Shown: positions 1 through 8,078, counted from the first letter of the stretch. The stretch: 19,545 nucleotides of DNA from Prochlorothrix sp035285005 (GCA_035285005.1 JAYKIB010000226.1:1-19545); one strand, 5' to 3'. Notes: a model not told the origin generated them from the sequence alone. Numbers and translations are program-made.

Positions 1-130
1 TTGGGAGAAGCGATGTCCTGAGCGCAGTCGAACGGGCGATGTCCTGAGCGCAGTCGTTGGCTTCGCCTGCCCGGAGGGCATAGGGGGCTGGGGGATGAGG
101 GTGAATCTGCGAAAGTGGGATACACCCTGT
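1..130. repeat. CCCTCA-type intergenic repeat, copy 1 (cut by window start)
   Basis: Positions 1-100 match 15811-15910 with three mismatches and no gap; similarity fades after 100. The word GATGTCCTGAGCGCAGTCG occurs twice in tandem at its start. It follows urtC, and the rest of the element lies before position 1. Confidence 0.85.
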
Positions 131-131
131 C

Positions 132-1316
132 CTAGGGTTTCTGCTTGAACTGTGACTCCTCCTCAACCACCTCGGGATCGAGATCGAGGCTCGGATAGGT
201 TTTTGCGTAGGCCGATCGCCCCAACACCTGCTGCACTTGGCCCCAGGCCCGGAAACGCAGCCAGCCCACCACCCCATCGGGCAGCACCGTCACCACCAGC
301 AAGAACAGCGCCCCCTGGAAGAAAAGCCACACCTCTGGGAACTGCTCACTGAGCAAGCTACGGCCATAATTCACCGCCACGGCCCCGACGATCGCCCCCA
401 CCAGGGTGGCCCGTCCGCCCACCGCCACCCAAATCACCATCTCGATCGAAAAGGCAATATCCATATATTGGGGGGAGACAATCCCCGACTGGACGGTATA
501 CAGGGCACCCGCGACCCCCGCCATCGCCCCCGAGAGGGCAAAAACGAGCACTTTGAACAGGGTCGGGTTATAGCCGGAAAACCGAACCCGGCTTTCATCA
601 TCGCGAATCGCAACCAAAAGGCGACCAAAGCGACCGCTGGTGAGCCAACGGCAGAGCAGATAGGTACAGGCCAACAGCAGCACCGTGGTCACATAGAAGC
701 CGAACTGCATCCCCGTACTGCCCACCTCCTGACCAAACAGACTTTGGGTTGAGGTTTTGAGACCGTTGGTGCCATTGATTAACTTCTGCTGACCGTTGAA
801 GAAGTTGAAGAAAACCACCAGGGCCGCTTGGGTCAGGATGGAAAAGTACACCCCCCGAATCCGGTTACGGAAAACCAGGTAGCCGAGGGTGGCGGCGACG
901 GCCATGGGGATCACGACGATCGCCGCGAGGGTGAAGGGAAAGGAATAGAAAGGCTGCCAAAAACCGGGTAAATCCGTGACCCCGTAGAGACTGAAAAAGT
1001 CGGGCAGTTGACCCTCGGGGATTTGTAGGTTGAGGTGCATGGCCAGGGCATAGCCCCCCAGGGCAAAGAAAAGACCGTGGCCCAGGCTCAGCAGGCCCGT
1101 GAAGCCCCAGATCAGATCAATACCCAAGCCGACGATCGCCAGGGCTAGGAAGCGCCCCAGCAGGGTGAGGCGGAAATCCGACAGAATCAGGGGCAGAATC
1201 AGGGTCAGGACCAAAATCAGGCCGACGATCGTGCCCCCTTCAATCAACAAATCCCGTTTACGCAAGCGCTTGCCGCCGCTCGGGGGAGCGGGCTGGGGCA
1301 GTATGGTCTGACTCAC
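132..1316 (-). CDS. urtC: Urea ABC transporter permease UrtC
   Basis: Second membrane permease of the high-affinity urea importer UrtABCDE, a branched-chain-amino-acid-type (LivM-like) ABC system in the cytoplasmic membrane. The 394-residue product has a basic N-terminus (about residues 16-23), then many hydrophobic segments, including the LivM-family stretch with GIDLIWGFTGLLSLGHG near residues 64-80 and the GYNPTLFKVLVFALSGAMAG stretch near 247-266, which fits the cytoplasmic EAA-like loop. It starts at GTG, supported by CTCCTT on the plus strand (AAGGAG on the coding strand, 1327-1332) ten bases upstream. It lies downstream of urtA and urtB on the same strand, so the operon order urtA-urtB-urtC is normal, but the 248-bp gap to urtB is unusually long and holds an inverted-repeat element. 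UrtD/UrtE ATPases would be expected beyond position 1. Assignment by family likeness and operon context. Confidence 0.95.
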   Translation of the reverse strand: MSQTILPQPAPPSGGKRLRKRDLLIEGGTIVGLILVLTLILPLILSDFRLTLLGRFLALAIVGLGIDLIWGFTGLLSLGHGLFFALGGYALAMHLNLQIPEGQLPDFFSLYGVTDLPGFWQPFYSFPFTLAAIVVIPMAVAATLGYLVFRNRIRGVYFSILTQAALVVFFNFFNGQQKLINGTNGLKTSTQSLFGQEVGSTGMQFGFYVTTVLLLACTYLLCRWLTSGRFGRLLVAIRDDESRVRFSGYNPTLFKVLVFALSGAMAGVAGALYTVQSGIVSPQYMDIAFSIEMVIWVAVGGRATLVGAIVGAVAVNYGRSLLSEQFPEVWLFFQGALFLLVVTVLPDGVVGWLRFRAWGQVQQVLGRSAYAKTYPSLDLDPEVVEEESQFKQKP

Positions 1317-1381
1317 GGATCGATCGCTCCTTAAACAAACTGACGCATCAATTCAATTGGTCTGGCCACAGAACTCCCAGG

Positions 1382-1476
1382 GCACCTCGAAAAACCTTGA
1401 TTTCCATCCATTCATCTCCGTACAACTGGGGTTCGCGGCGGGCAGCCCTGCTGCCCAACCCCATGGATCAAGGTGC
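1382..1476. repeat. GCACCTCGA element, copy 1 (diverged), within the urt operon
   Basis: 95 bp between urtC and urtB. The left end is GCACCTCGA and the right end is TCAAGGTGC (one change). The hairpin core is toward the right but degraded: only GGGCAG/CTGCCC still pairs. No convincing target duplication. Probably an old insertion. Confidence 0.7.
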
Positions 1477-1564
1477 CCCCCCATTGGTCTAGCTATCCTA
1501 GGGCTAGCCCTAGACCGCAGTGATGGGGGGCTGCATCCCCCAACCCGGGAGTAACCAACATGTT

Positions 1565-2755
1565 CTAGGCATCCACCGTGCGGCCCTTTTGGGGGAACAT
1601 CCCCGCCGGACGCACCTGAAGGAAGGCAATAATCAGGGCAAAGACCAAAACCTTGGCCATACTACTGTCAGCAAAAAACTCAATCACAGCCATCAGGGGG
1701 GCTAGACTGTCCTGGAGAGACTCGCTGGGAATTTGCAGGAGCAGGGTGCCCAAAGTACCCGCCCCCACCAGGTAGGTCATCACACCGATCGCCAAGGCCG
1801 CAAAGATACTGCCAATCAGCTTGCCCACACCGCCGACCACCACCACCATAAAGGCATCCACAATGTAGTTTCCGCCCAGGTTTGGCCCCACGGATCCCAG
1901 CAACGTAATGGCACAACCTGCGACTCCGGCCAGTCCGGACCCCAGGGCAAAGGTGAGGGCATCCACGGTGTTCGTGGGAATCCCGAGGCAAGCACTCATG
2001 TCCCGGTTTTGGGTAACGGCTCGGATGCGGAGACCCCAGGCAGATTTTTGTAGAAACCAGTAGACCCCCAGGACACAGAGAACCGTCAGGACGATGATAA
2101 AGAGGCGAGCATAGGGAAATTGCAGCAAACCCAGGGACAGACCCCCTTGGAGCCATTGGGGGGCGGTGACATCAATGTTACGGGGACCAAACCAGGGTTT
2201 AGCCAACGCCTCATTACGGTTGAGGAGCAAACCGGTGGTAAAAGCAATCCCCGTGGACAGGGGCAGGAGAGCCGCGATCGACCAACCGCGAACTTGTTGC
2301 CACTGGGGCAGCTTCCGGCTCAGCAGCGTCATGCCGCCGAAGAAGAGCAGCACAAACAGCACAATCCCGAGGTTCATGGCCCAACTGGTACTCCGCACCC
2401 ACTGGCGCAGAATGAGACTCACCCCCCAGGTGGCCAGCAGGGTTTCCAGGGGTCGCCCATAGAGAAAGCGAATCACCCCGCGTTCTAGGATGAGGCCCAC
2501 CCCCGCCGCAATCAGAAAAGCCGCAGGCAGGGCAATCAGGATGTAGAGATTGAAGAGGAAGTCGTTATCCAGGGACTTGAAGCCGTTTTGGACCACAAAG
2601 GTGGTGTAAGCCCCCAACATCATCAGCTCTCCGTGGGCGAGGTTAATGACACCCATGAGGCCAAAGACGATCGCCAACCCAAGGGCAGCAATCAGGAGAA
2701 CGGCCCCAATACTCATGCCGTTAAAAATACTGTCTAAAAGAATTTGTAGGGTCAC
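1565..2755 (-). CDS. urtB: Urea ABC transporter permease UrtB
   Basis: First membrane permease of the urea importer (LivH-like). The 396-residue product opens with a hydrophobic segment containing the LivH-family pattern GLAIVFGLMGVINLAHGE (about residues 26-43). A second typical block, LGIPTNTVDALTFALGSGLAG (about 256-276), is the cytoplasmic loop expected to touch the ATPase. Several further membrane segments follow, and the C-terminus ends with FLQVRPAGMFPQKGR, as is usual for UrtB/LivH proteins. The start is GTG, with an AGAGG-like ribosome-binding site on the coding strand just upstream. It lies 145 bp after urtA; that gap contains a terminator-like hairpin, so urtB and urtC may be expressed below urtA. 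Function follows from family and neighbours. Confidence 0.95.
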   Translation of the reverse strand: MTLQILLDSIFNGMSIGAVLLIAALGLAIVFGLMGVINLAHGELMMLGAYTTFVVQNGFKSLDNDFLFNLYILIALPAAFLIAAGVGLILERGVIRFLYGRPLETLLATWGVSLILRQWVRSTSWAMNLGIVLFVLLFFGGMTLLSRKLPQWQQVRGWSIAALLPLSTGIAFTTGLLLNRNEALAKPWFGPRNIDVTAPQWLQGGLSLGLLQFPYARLFIIVLTVLCVLGVYWFLQKSAWGLRIRAVTQNRDMSACLGIPTNTVDALTFALGSGLAGVAGCAITLLGSVGPNLGGNYIVDAFMVVVVGGVGKLIGSIFAALAIGVMTYLVGAGTLGTLLLQIPSESLQDSLAPLMAVIEFFADSSMAKVLVFALIIAFLQVRPAGMFPQKGRTVDA

Positions 2756-2843
2756 GTTGGTTACCTCTGGGGTTACCGCTTAGGCAGTGTGCTGAGGCGT
2801 TGTACGACGCGAAGCGTGGACAAACCTGCCCAAGGGCGCAAGC

Positions 2844-2871
2844 AAAAATAGGGTGAGCAATGCCCACCCTA
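2844..2871 (-). terminator. Terminator-like hairpin between urtA and urtB
   Basis: On the coding strand a 9-bp stem (TAGGGTGGG with CTCACCCTA, one G-T pair) closes a 5-base loop and is followed directly by TTTTT (plus-strand AAAAA at 2844-2848). It has the form of an intrinsic terminator and sits just after the urtA stop. A leaky terminator here would give more UrtA than permeases, a common pattern for ABC binding-protein operons. The GGGTGGGCAATGCCCACCC type of word is also common between cyanobacterial genes, so it could be a dispersed repeat instead. Confidence 0.6.
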
Positions 2872-2900
2872 CCACTGGCAATTAAGCCATGGGCTTCACG

Positions 2901-4217
2901 TTACATCTCGTACTTGCCGCCCTTCGCCGGATCGGACCAGTCACAGGCAAAACCTTGGGTATCGGGCACATACTGGTTCCAGGGAATCGGATCCACAGCG
3001 GAATCCGTCGCGTAGACAATATCGAAGAGGCCATCTTCGCGAACCTCACCAATGCGCACCCACTTGGAAATATGGTGGTTGGGGTTCATCTTCACCGGAC
3101 CTTCCGGTGCATCGAACTCTTGGCCATAGGCCGCCATCCGCACCGCTTCCAGATCCGTGGTCCCAGCCGCTTCCACCGCCTGCTTCCAGAGGTAAACCAT
3201 AATGTAGGCCGCTTCCATCGGGTCATTGGTTACCCGATCTTCCCCATACTTAGCTTTGAAGTCCGAGACCCACTTTTCGTTCGCCGGGTTCTCAACGGTT
3301 TGGAAGTAGTTCCAGGCCGCGTAGTGACCCACCAAGAACTCGGGACCAATCTGGCGCACTTCTTCTTCCGCAATACTGACGGACATCACGGGATACTTGT
3401 CGGGGGTCATACCGGCACCCTTCAACTGCTTGAAGAAGGCAACGTTGCTATCCCCATTCAGGCTGTTGAAAATCACGCCACCATCGGGTAATTCTGCCTT
3501 GATTTTAGAAATAATCGGCAGTACTTCGGTATTCCCCAGGGGTAGGTAGTCTTCACCCACGGTCTCGCCGCCTAAGGCCGCCAGTTGCTCCTTAATGATG
3601 GTGTTAGCAGTCCGGGGGAACACATAGTCCGATCCCACCAGGAAGAACTGCTTGCCTTTGTTTTCCAGCAGCCATTCCACCGCAGGTTCGATCTGCTGGT
3701 TCGGAGCCGCACCGGTGTAGAAGATATTCTTGGAGCATTCTTGACCTTCGTACTGCACCGGGTACCACAACATGTGGTCCTTGGACTCAAACACGGGCAG
3801 TACAGCTTTCCGACTGGCGGAGGTCCAGCAGCCGAAGACCACCGAAACTTGGTCTTGGTCAATCAGCTTGGTGGCTTTCTCCGCGAAGGTGGGCCAATCC
3901 GAAGCCCCGTCTTCCTTCACAATCTCAATTTGCTTGCCTAGGATCCCGCCAGCGGCGTTGATTTCTTCGATCGCCAGCTCTTCCGCATCCACCACGGTGG
4001 TTTCACTAATGGCCATGGTGCCGCTGAGGGAGTGGAGCAAGCCTACCTTAATGGTGTCTCCGCCACTGGCTGCACCGCTGTCGGTACTCGGGGTGGTACC
4101 GGTGTCACCGCCACCATCGGTGGGAGCCGTTTCGCCGCCACAGGCCTTCAGGAAAATACTGGTGCCTAGGGCTGCAGAACTATAGATCAGAAACTTACGT
4201 CGCTTCATTCGCGTCAT
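2901..4217 (-). CDS. urtA: Urea ABC transporter substrate-binding lipoprotein UrtA
   Basis: Periplasmic, membrane-tethered urea-binding protein of the UrtABCDE importer, 438 residues, close to the family's usual size. The N-terminus has a KRRKFL twin-arginine-like motif (residues 5-10), a hydrophobic stretch, and an LKAC-G lipobox with the lipidated cysteine at residue 26. This suggests Tat export followed by lipidation. A Gly/Thr/Ser/Asp-rich linker (27-54) leads to the binding domain starting at IKVGLLHSLSGTMAISE, typical of UrtA/AmiC-like proteins. VFGCWTSASRKAVLPVFE and MLWYPVQYEGQE are further UrtA hallmarks. The ATG at 4217 has GGAG eight bases upstream (CTCC at 4226-4229 on the plus strand); an in-frame ATG three codons later is the alternative. 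It is first in the operon. In other cyanobacteria urt genes are activated by NtcA under nitrogen limitation; a matching motif lies at 4728-4741. Confidence 0.97.
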   Translation of the reverse strand: MTRMKRRKFLIYSSAALGTSIFLKACGGETAPTDGGGDTGTTPSTDSGAASGGDTIKVGLLHSLSGTMAISETTVVDAEELAIEEINAAGGILGKQIEIVKEDGASDWPTFAEKATKLIDQDQVSVVFGCWTSASRKAVLPVFESKDHMLWYPVQYEGQECSKNIFYTGAAPNQQIEPAVEWLLENKGKQFFLVGSDYVFPRTANTIIKEQLAALGGETVGEDYLPLGNTEVLPIISKIKAELPDGGVIFNSLNGDSNVAFFKQLKGAGMTPDKYPVMSVSIAEEEVRQIGPEFLVGHYAAWNYFQTVENPANEKWVSDFKAKYGEDRVTNDPMEAAYIMVYLWKQAVEAAGTTDLEAVRMAAYGQEFDAPEGPVKMNPNHHISKWVRIGEVREDGLFDIVYATDSAVDPIPWNQYVPDTQGFACDWSDPAKGGKYEM

Positions 4218-4269
4218 CGGTGCTACTCCACACAGAAGGTTATTGGGACAGGGCTATGCTCAAAGTGCG

Positions 4270-4365
4270 ATAGCGGCTATCAGTTGACTGGGTTACGCAG
4301 AGGAGGGGGATGTATTCAACTGGAAATTAGGATACATCCAGCCTCACCCAAGCGCTAGCCACGCT
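4270..4365. repeat. ATAGCGGCTA repeat, copy A
   Basis: Starts ATAGCGGCTATCAGTTG and ends with CAGCCTCACCCAAGCGCTAGCC then ACGCTA (split here: CAGCCTCACC, CAAGCG, CTAGCC). Related to 6114-6206 and 8355-8425. Lies 53 bp upstream of urtA. Confidence 0.7.
4283..4296 (-). promoter_or_regulatory. Weak NtcA-like motif close to urtA
   Basis: GTTGACTGGGTTAC fits GT-N10-AC and, on the coding strand, GTA-N8-AAC, so only one half-site is perfect. It lies 66 bases upstream of the urtA start, a more usual distance than the perfect site at 4728. A CATAGCCC stretch about 25 bases further on is a poor -10. It lies inside a dispersed repeat (4270-4365), and another copy of that repeat carries a similar motif at 6127-6140, so it may simply be repeat sequence. 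Confidence 0.2.
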
Positions 4366-4944
4366 AAACAGGCTAAACGCCAAAAAAGCGCCGGCCAAAC
4401 ACTGGACAGGCTCCGTAGGCGCTGGGCACGGGTGATCGTGGGTAAGTCCGCCCCGTTAAACCCAGCTTAAAAGTCGAGATCGTTGCAAGAATCTCACAAT
4501 ACCGCACGCCACAGGATTCCCGCAGGGTTTATTGCGGGATAACCGTATGGTGTGGGGGGGCTGGGATGGATAGCGCGGAGTCTATCCCAATTACTCCGTT
4601 ACTATCGTGTCCTGGGGGCTGCGGGAATTAGGCTAGAGTGCCTCAAACCACCCCAATTTTTGGGAAGTGGCCCACGCTAGAGTGTGGGTTATGGCAAGTT
4701 GCTTCACCACTCACCACGATCGTCGAGGTAACCGTTCATACGTGAACCAAACTCTAGGACGAATCAGCGGGAACAATTGTAGCCTGGGATACAAAGTTAG
4801 GGGAGGCGGGCAACACGGAGAACGTGTCCTATGACAGCAATCGATCGGCGATCGATCGGCGATCGGGATCCATCTCCTCGTTGTGGTGTCCTCGCCTCAC
4901 ATCGATTGCACCCCGCCCCTTCAGCGCACCCCAGAGAACAGGGC
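4366..4944. other. Gene-free region upstream of urtA
   Basis: No convincing coding frame is seen. It holds several short inverted repeats: TCCCGCA/TGCGGGA at 4518-4539, GGATAG/CTATCC at 4567-4587, and a CCCAC...GTGGG hairpin at about 4671-4688. It also has a repeated GCTAGAGTG word near 4631 and 4676, the NtcA-type motif at 4728-4741, and two tandem copies of an 11-base CGATCG-rich unit at 4841-4862. The urt promoter probably lies here or in the adjacent 4218-4365. Confidence 0.6.
4728..4741 (-). promoter_or_regulatory. Candidate NtcA-binding site
   Basis: Reads GTAACCGTTCATAC, an exact match to the NtcA consensus GTA-N8-TAC. The only nitrogen-related gene nearby is urtA, whose start lies about 510 bases away on the minus strand, and urt genes are known NtcA targets in other cyanobacteria. 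Against it: no TAN3T -10 box is visible at the usual 20-24 base spacing on either strand, and the distance to urtA is long. Confidence 0.4.
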
Positions 4945-6018
4945 TTAAACTTCCGCGAAGTCATGCACTTCACTGTTCTGTTCCCCAGGACCAGACTTGG
5001 CGAGATAAATACCACTGAGAATGACCGCAAACCCCACCCAGGTGGTGGAGCTGAGACTTTCGGCAAAAATAGCCCAGGCCAGCAGAGCACTCACGATCGG
5101 CTCTAGTAACAGAAAAATCGAGATAAAGCTGGAAGACAGAGACTTCATGGACTCCGCCAGGAGCCGCTGGCCCAAACCCTCCGAGATCAGACCCAGGCCA
5201 ATCACCGCTAGCCACGGGGAGAGGGTCGTCGGGAACAGCTGGCCTTCGGTGAACCAAACCAGGGGCAAGAGCAGACAGCTCCCGATCGCGCAGCGCCAGA
5301 GCAGAATCGTTGTGGCACTAAAGCGGTAACGCAATTGTTCCACCACCAAGAAATAGGCACCCAAAAACACCGCTGACATGAGGGCGTAGAAGTCGCCCAA
5401 AAGGTTACCGTCCGCTCCGCCCAGATCTTCCAAACCCAGGGCCAAAGCTCCCCCCAGGGCAACCACCATCCCCAGCAGGAACTTCCAGCCAAAGCGCTGC
5501 CGCAGAAAAAGCCAGCCCCCCAAAGTCGTGAAAACGGGCGTGAGATTGTTGAGGAGCATCGACTTGGCAACACTGGTGTATTGCAGGGACATGGCCCACA
5601 GCACCAAGGTGGTGACGGCCACAACCCCCACCATCAGTAACAAAATCCACTGGCTGAAGGTAATGGGATCGTTCGGTGATGGGGACTGGGTTTGCCCTGG
5701 GATTGACGCCGAGGCCGACTCAGAATCCGGCGCGATCGAGTCAGCTTCCGTATTCAGCAGGGAACTGGAGGTCTCGTTGGGAGCGGTGCTGCGATCGGGT
5801 TGAGCCTGTCGATAGGATTGGAGAAACCGCCCTAGCCCAAAGACCACACTGAAAATCAGCATTCGGTTAAAAACCGTACCGTTGGGGCCAAGTTCCTCTT
5901 CACTGAGACGGATGAAGATGGGCGCGAAGGAGACCGCCAGCAGGGCAATGCAGAGCGTAAGCAGGGTCGTTACGTTCGATCGCACTGGCATCGGGCGGGG
6001 CAGGTCAAGTTGAGTCAT
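4945..6018 (-). CDS. EamA/DMT-family transporter
   Basis: A 357-residue inner-membrane protein of the drug/metabolite transporter (EamA, RhaT-like) superfamily. About ten hydrophobic segments form two halves: residues 15-66 plus 122-195, then 208-340. Two repeats of the family signature are recognisable, around QYTSVAKSMLLNNLTPVFTT (146-165) and SLSSSFISIFLLLEPIVSAL (293-312), each before a turn carrying an acidic or basic pair. An insert of about 55 residues rich in Ser, Pro, Asp and Gln (68-122) separates the second and third segments and is probably a flexible cytoplasmic loop; most EamA proteins have only a few residues there. The substrate cannot be told from sequence. It shares its strand with the HlyD-like gene upstream but is 534 bp away across repeats, so co-transcription is uncertain. 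Confidence 0.9.
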   Translation of the reverse strand: MTQLDLPRPMPVRSNVTTLLTLCIALLAVSFAPIFIRLSEEELGPNGTVFNRMLIFSVVFGLGRFLQSYRQAQPDRSTAPNETSSSLLNTEADSIAPDSESASASIPGQTQSPSPNDPITFSQWILLLMVGVVAVTTLVLWAMSLQYTSVAKSMLLNNLTPVFTTLGGWLFLRQRFGWKFLLGMVVALGGALALGLEDLGGADGNLLGDFYALMSAVFLGAYFLVVEQLRYRFSATTILLWRCAIGSCLLLPLVWFTEGQLFPTTLSPWLAVIGLGLISEGLGQRLLAESMKSLSSSFISIFLLLEPIVSALLAWAIFAESLSSTTWVGFAVILSGIYLAKSGPGEQNSEVHDFAEV

Positions 6019-6113
6019 TAGGATTAGAGTTTAGGCTGAAGAAGATGAACAATCGCGAGCAGGGTGCCACACTCCCAGGAGGGGATTGCCCAGTAGCAGC
6101 TTCAGGGAGAGCC

Positions 6114-6206
6114 ATAGCAGCCATCAGTTGCATGAGGTACAGGGATGCAGGATGTCCCCCGCTTTCAGCCGGGTACATCTAGCCTCACCGAAGCGTTAGC
6201 CGCTAT
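6114..6206. repeat. ATAGCGGCTA repeat, copy B
   Basis: 93 bp from ATAGCAGCCATCAGTTG to TTAGCCGCTAT, so its ends are inverted repeats. AGAGC occurs on both sides (6108-6112 and 6207-6211), a possible short target duplication. Lies about 95 bp upstream of the EamA gene. Confidence 0.75.
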
Positions 6207-6321
6207 AGAGCACACAGACCGATTTCCAATCCTCTACTTTAGAGAATTAATCTTCAGAAAACTGTTCCCTAGGAACTGACAAGGAAACGCCAATGGGGAA
6301 AGGGATGGATTTTGGTGATCC

Positions 6322-6484
6322 CTAGGGGCTGTCATCCTTTAATCCCAGAGTGCCCCCAGAGCACCTCGATTAATTGGGTTGGGCGGCTTCGCCGCCCAAC
6401 CCAAACCCTACTTCTTGCATGGGCTGTCTTCCAAAAATTCGGATTAATCGAGGTGCCCCCCAGAACCAGGGATACAGCCCCTAG
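6322..6484. repeat. CTAGGGGCTGT inverted repeat interrupted by element copy 2
   Basis: CTAGGGGCTGT (6322-6332) and ACAGCCCCTAG (6474-6484) form inverted ends with ATCC/GGAT continuing inward. Copy 2 of the GCACCTCGA element sits between them; without it and one target repeat the unit would be about 60 bp. The same CTAGGGGCTGTCA word occurs at the znuA stop (10435-10447). Confidence 0.55.
6361..6456. mobile_element. GCACCTCGA element, copy 2, with perfect 8-bp target duplication
   Basis: 96 bp, core hairpin near the left end (GGGTTGGGCGGC, TTC, GCCGCCCAACCC). It is flanked by exact 8-bp direct repeats CCCCCAGA at 6353-6360 and 6457-6464. This is the clearest sign that the unit between GCACCTCGA and TCGAGGTGC moves as a transposon-like element. 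Confidence 0.85.
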
Positions 6485-6552
6485 CTCCTCCAACTGGGGC
6501 GGGCGTGTCACTCCGATACCGCAAGGTTTCTATCCTGAATTGATGACGCGCC

Positions 6553-7881
6553 CTAGGGCGCTGGAATGGCGATCGCCTCCACCACCTGGACCCGATCGCC
6601 ATTCTTCACATAGGCCGCACCCTCTAGGACCACCGGATCCCCCACCTCTAATCCCGCCACAATCTCCAGGCGTGCCGTCATCGGGTCCCCGGTCTCCAGC
6701 ACCTCCCCCAGCGTCACCGCCTGAAACTGCACCTGATCTGGCTCCAGCCAACGAAACACCCCCGACGTGCCATCGGCCTGGGTCACCACCGCCCCGGTTG
6801 GGACCACTAATCCGGTCTGACGAGCCAGCTCGATCGAAGCCTGCAAAAACATACCCGGACGCAGCTTGGTGCTGGCGGGCAAATCCACTTTAACGCGCGC
6901 TTGGCGCGTCTCTTGATCCACGAGCGGTGCAATCTCCCGCACCGTCCCCCGAAGCTGGAGGGCGGGATCACTGTCCGATCGCACCTGGACCGCAATTCCG
7001 GGCTGAATTTGGGATAGTTGCGTTTCAGGCAGGGGGATTTCCAATTCCAGACGACCCTCCCGAATCACCGAAAAGAGCGGCTCCTGATTGGAACTAAGAT
7101 TGCCAATGCGAGCAAAGCGTTCGGCAATCATTCCCGCCGCCGGTGCACTCACGTGGGTCTGGGCCAATTGGATCTGGAGTTGGTTGAGTCGAGCCTCCTG
7201 ACTCTGCACTTCGGCCTCGGCACTGGCGATGTTGGCCTGGGCCAGGTGTACCCCTTCCTGGGCCGTGGCCACGGTGGTCCGGCGGGCCTCTAGTTCCTGT
7301 TCGCTAATGGCTCCCGACTCTCCGAGGGCCTCAAATCGCGCGAGGTTGCTTTGGGCTTCGGCCAGGGTTGCCTGGGCTTGCACTAGGGCTGCGCGACGCT
7401 GCTGCACCCCAGACTGGGCGGCAGCTTTCTGGGCTTCGGCTTGCTGAATCTGGGCCCGCAACACCGTGCCATCCAAGATCACCAGCACTTGACCAGCGGT
7501 CACCCAATCGCCCTCATCTACCCGCACCTCTTGAATTTGGAGGTTTCCGGCCTGGGCAAGAATCGGCAGCAAATCGTAGGCTCGCACGGTGCCCGTGGTT
7601 TCGAGGCGGCGGGTAATCGTATCCGATTGGACCGTCGCCAAGGTGACGGCCCGCATTGCTGGGGTAGAGGTCACGGCTGGGTCGTTCGTGTCACCGGAAT
7701 CAGCGGTGGGCGAATTCTCTTGACGTAGTCCCAGGCTAATCGCCCCAATCAAAACCGCGCCCCCCAGAACGATCGCGCCCAAGCGCCACGGTAAGCTCGA
7801 CAAAATCGGCATAAGGGGAGAAGTGCTAGCCCGATCGGGTGCAGAGACGGTCGGGGTCAGCGGTGCAAAATCCTGGGTCAT
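6553..7881 (-). CDS. RND-type efflux periplasmic adaptor (HlyD/MFP family)
   Basis: Membrane-fusion protein of a tripartite efflux pump, 442 residues. After a short cytoplasmic tail comes one membrane segment (about 33-52). Then follow the first half of a lipoyl-like domain (about 105-140, VDEGDWVTAGQVLVILD), a long Ala/Gln/Glu-rich coiled-coil hairpin (142-240, turn near LGESGAISEQELE), the second lipoyl half (243-275, APAAGMIAERFARIGNLSS), a beta-barrel (about 278-350, with LRPGMFLQASI) and a membrane-proximal domain to the C-terminus. The QARVKVDLP and PTGAVV patterns are typical of MexA/AcrA/CusB-like adaptors. No RND pump or outer-membrane factor lies in the window, so the partner and substrate are unknown. 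Start ATG at 7881. Confidence 0.92.
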   Translation of the reverse strand: MTQDFAPLTPTVSAPDRASTSPLMPILSSLPWRLGAIVLGGAVLIGAISLGLRQENSPTADSGDTNDPAVTSTPAMRAVTLATVQSDTITRRLETTGTVRAYDLLPILAQAGNLQIQEVRVDEGDWVTAGQVLVILDGTVLRAQIQQAEAQKAAAQSGVQQRRAALVQAQATLAEAQSNLARFEALGESGAISEQELEARRTTVATAQEGVHLAQANIASAEAEVQSQEARLNQLQIQLAQTHVSAPAAGMIAERFARIGNLSSNQEPLFSVIREGRLELEIPLPETQLSQIQPGIAVQVRSDSDPALQLRGTVREIAPLVDQETRQARVKVDLPASTKLRPGMFLQASIELARQTGLVVPTGAVVTQADGTSGVFRWLEPDQVQFQAVTLGEVLETGDPMTARLEIVAGLEVGDPVVLEGAAYVKNGDRVQVVEAIAIPAP

Positions 7882-7950
7882 GGTTGGCGAGGCGTAGGGG
7901 CTAAGGGAAAACCTGGGACATTGAATACGATCGTTGCATTTCTTTACATT

Positions 7951-7976
7951 CTATCGCAACAAACTATCGCAACAAA
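7951..7976. repeat. Tandem 13-bp repeat
   Basis: CTATCGCAACAAA occurs twice head-to-tail (7951-7963, 7964-7976). A third unit, CTACCGCAACAAA, is completed at 8080-8092 on the other side of element copy 3. Lies just upstream of the HlyD-like gene. Confidence 0.85.
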
Positions 7977-7983
7977 CTACCGG

Positions 7984-8078
7984 GCACCTCGATTAATTGT
8001 GGTCGGCGGCTTCGCCGCCGACCACAACCTTGATTCTGCCGTGGGCACTGTGGTCGAAATTTGAATTTTTCGAGGTGC
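7984..8078. mobile_element. GCACCTCGA element, copy 3, splitting a tandem repeat
   Basis: 95 bp, core near the left end (GTGGTCGGCGGC, TTC, GCCGCCGACCAC). CTACCG lies on both sides (7977-7982 and 8080-8085), in the middle six bases of the 8-bp flanks. It interrupts the third unit of the tandem repeat at 7951-7976. Confidence 0.85.

Noticed and set aside
237..752. 171-codon plus-strand frame within urtC
   Set aside because: It is antisense to a clear permease gene and very rich in His, Pro and Gln, as expected of a shadow frame.
4841..4862. Tandem CGATCG-rich 11-mers as an origin or operator
   Set aside because: CGATCG words are abundant throughout this genome type, and two units with no DnaA boxes do not support an origin.
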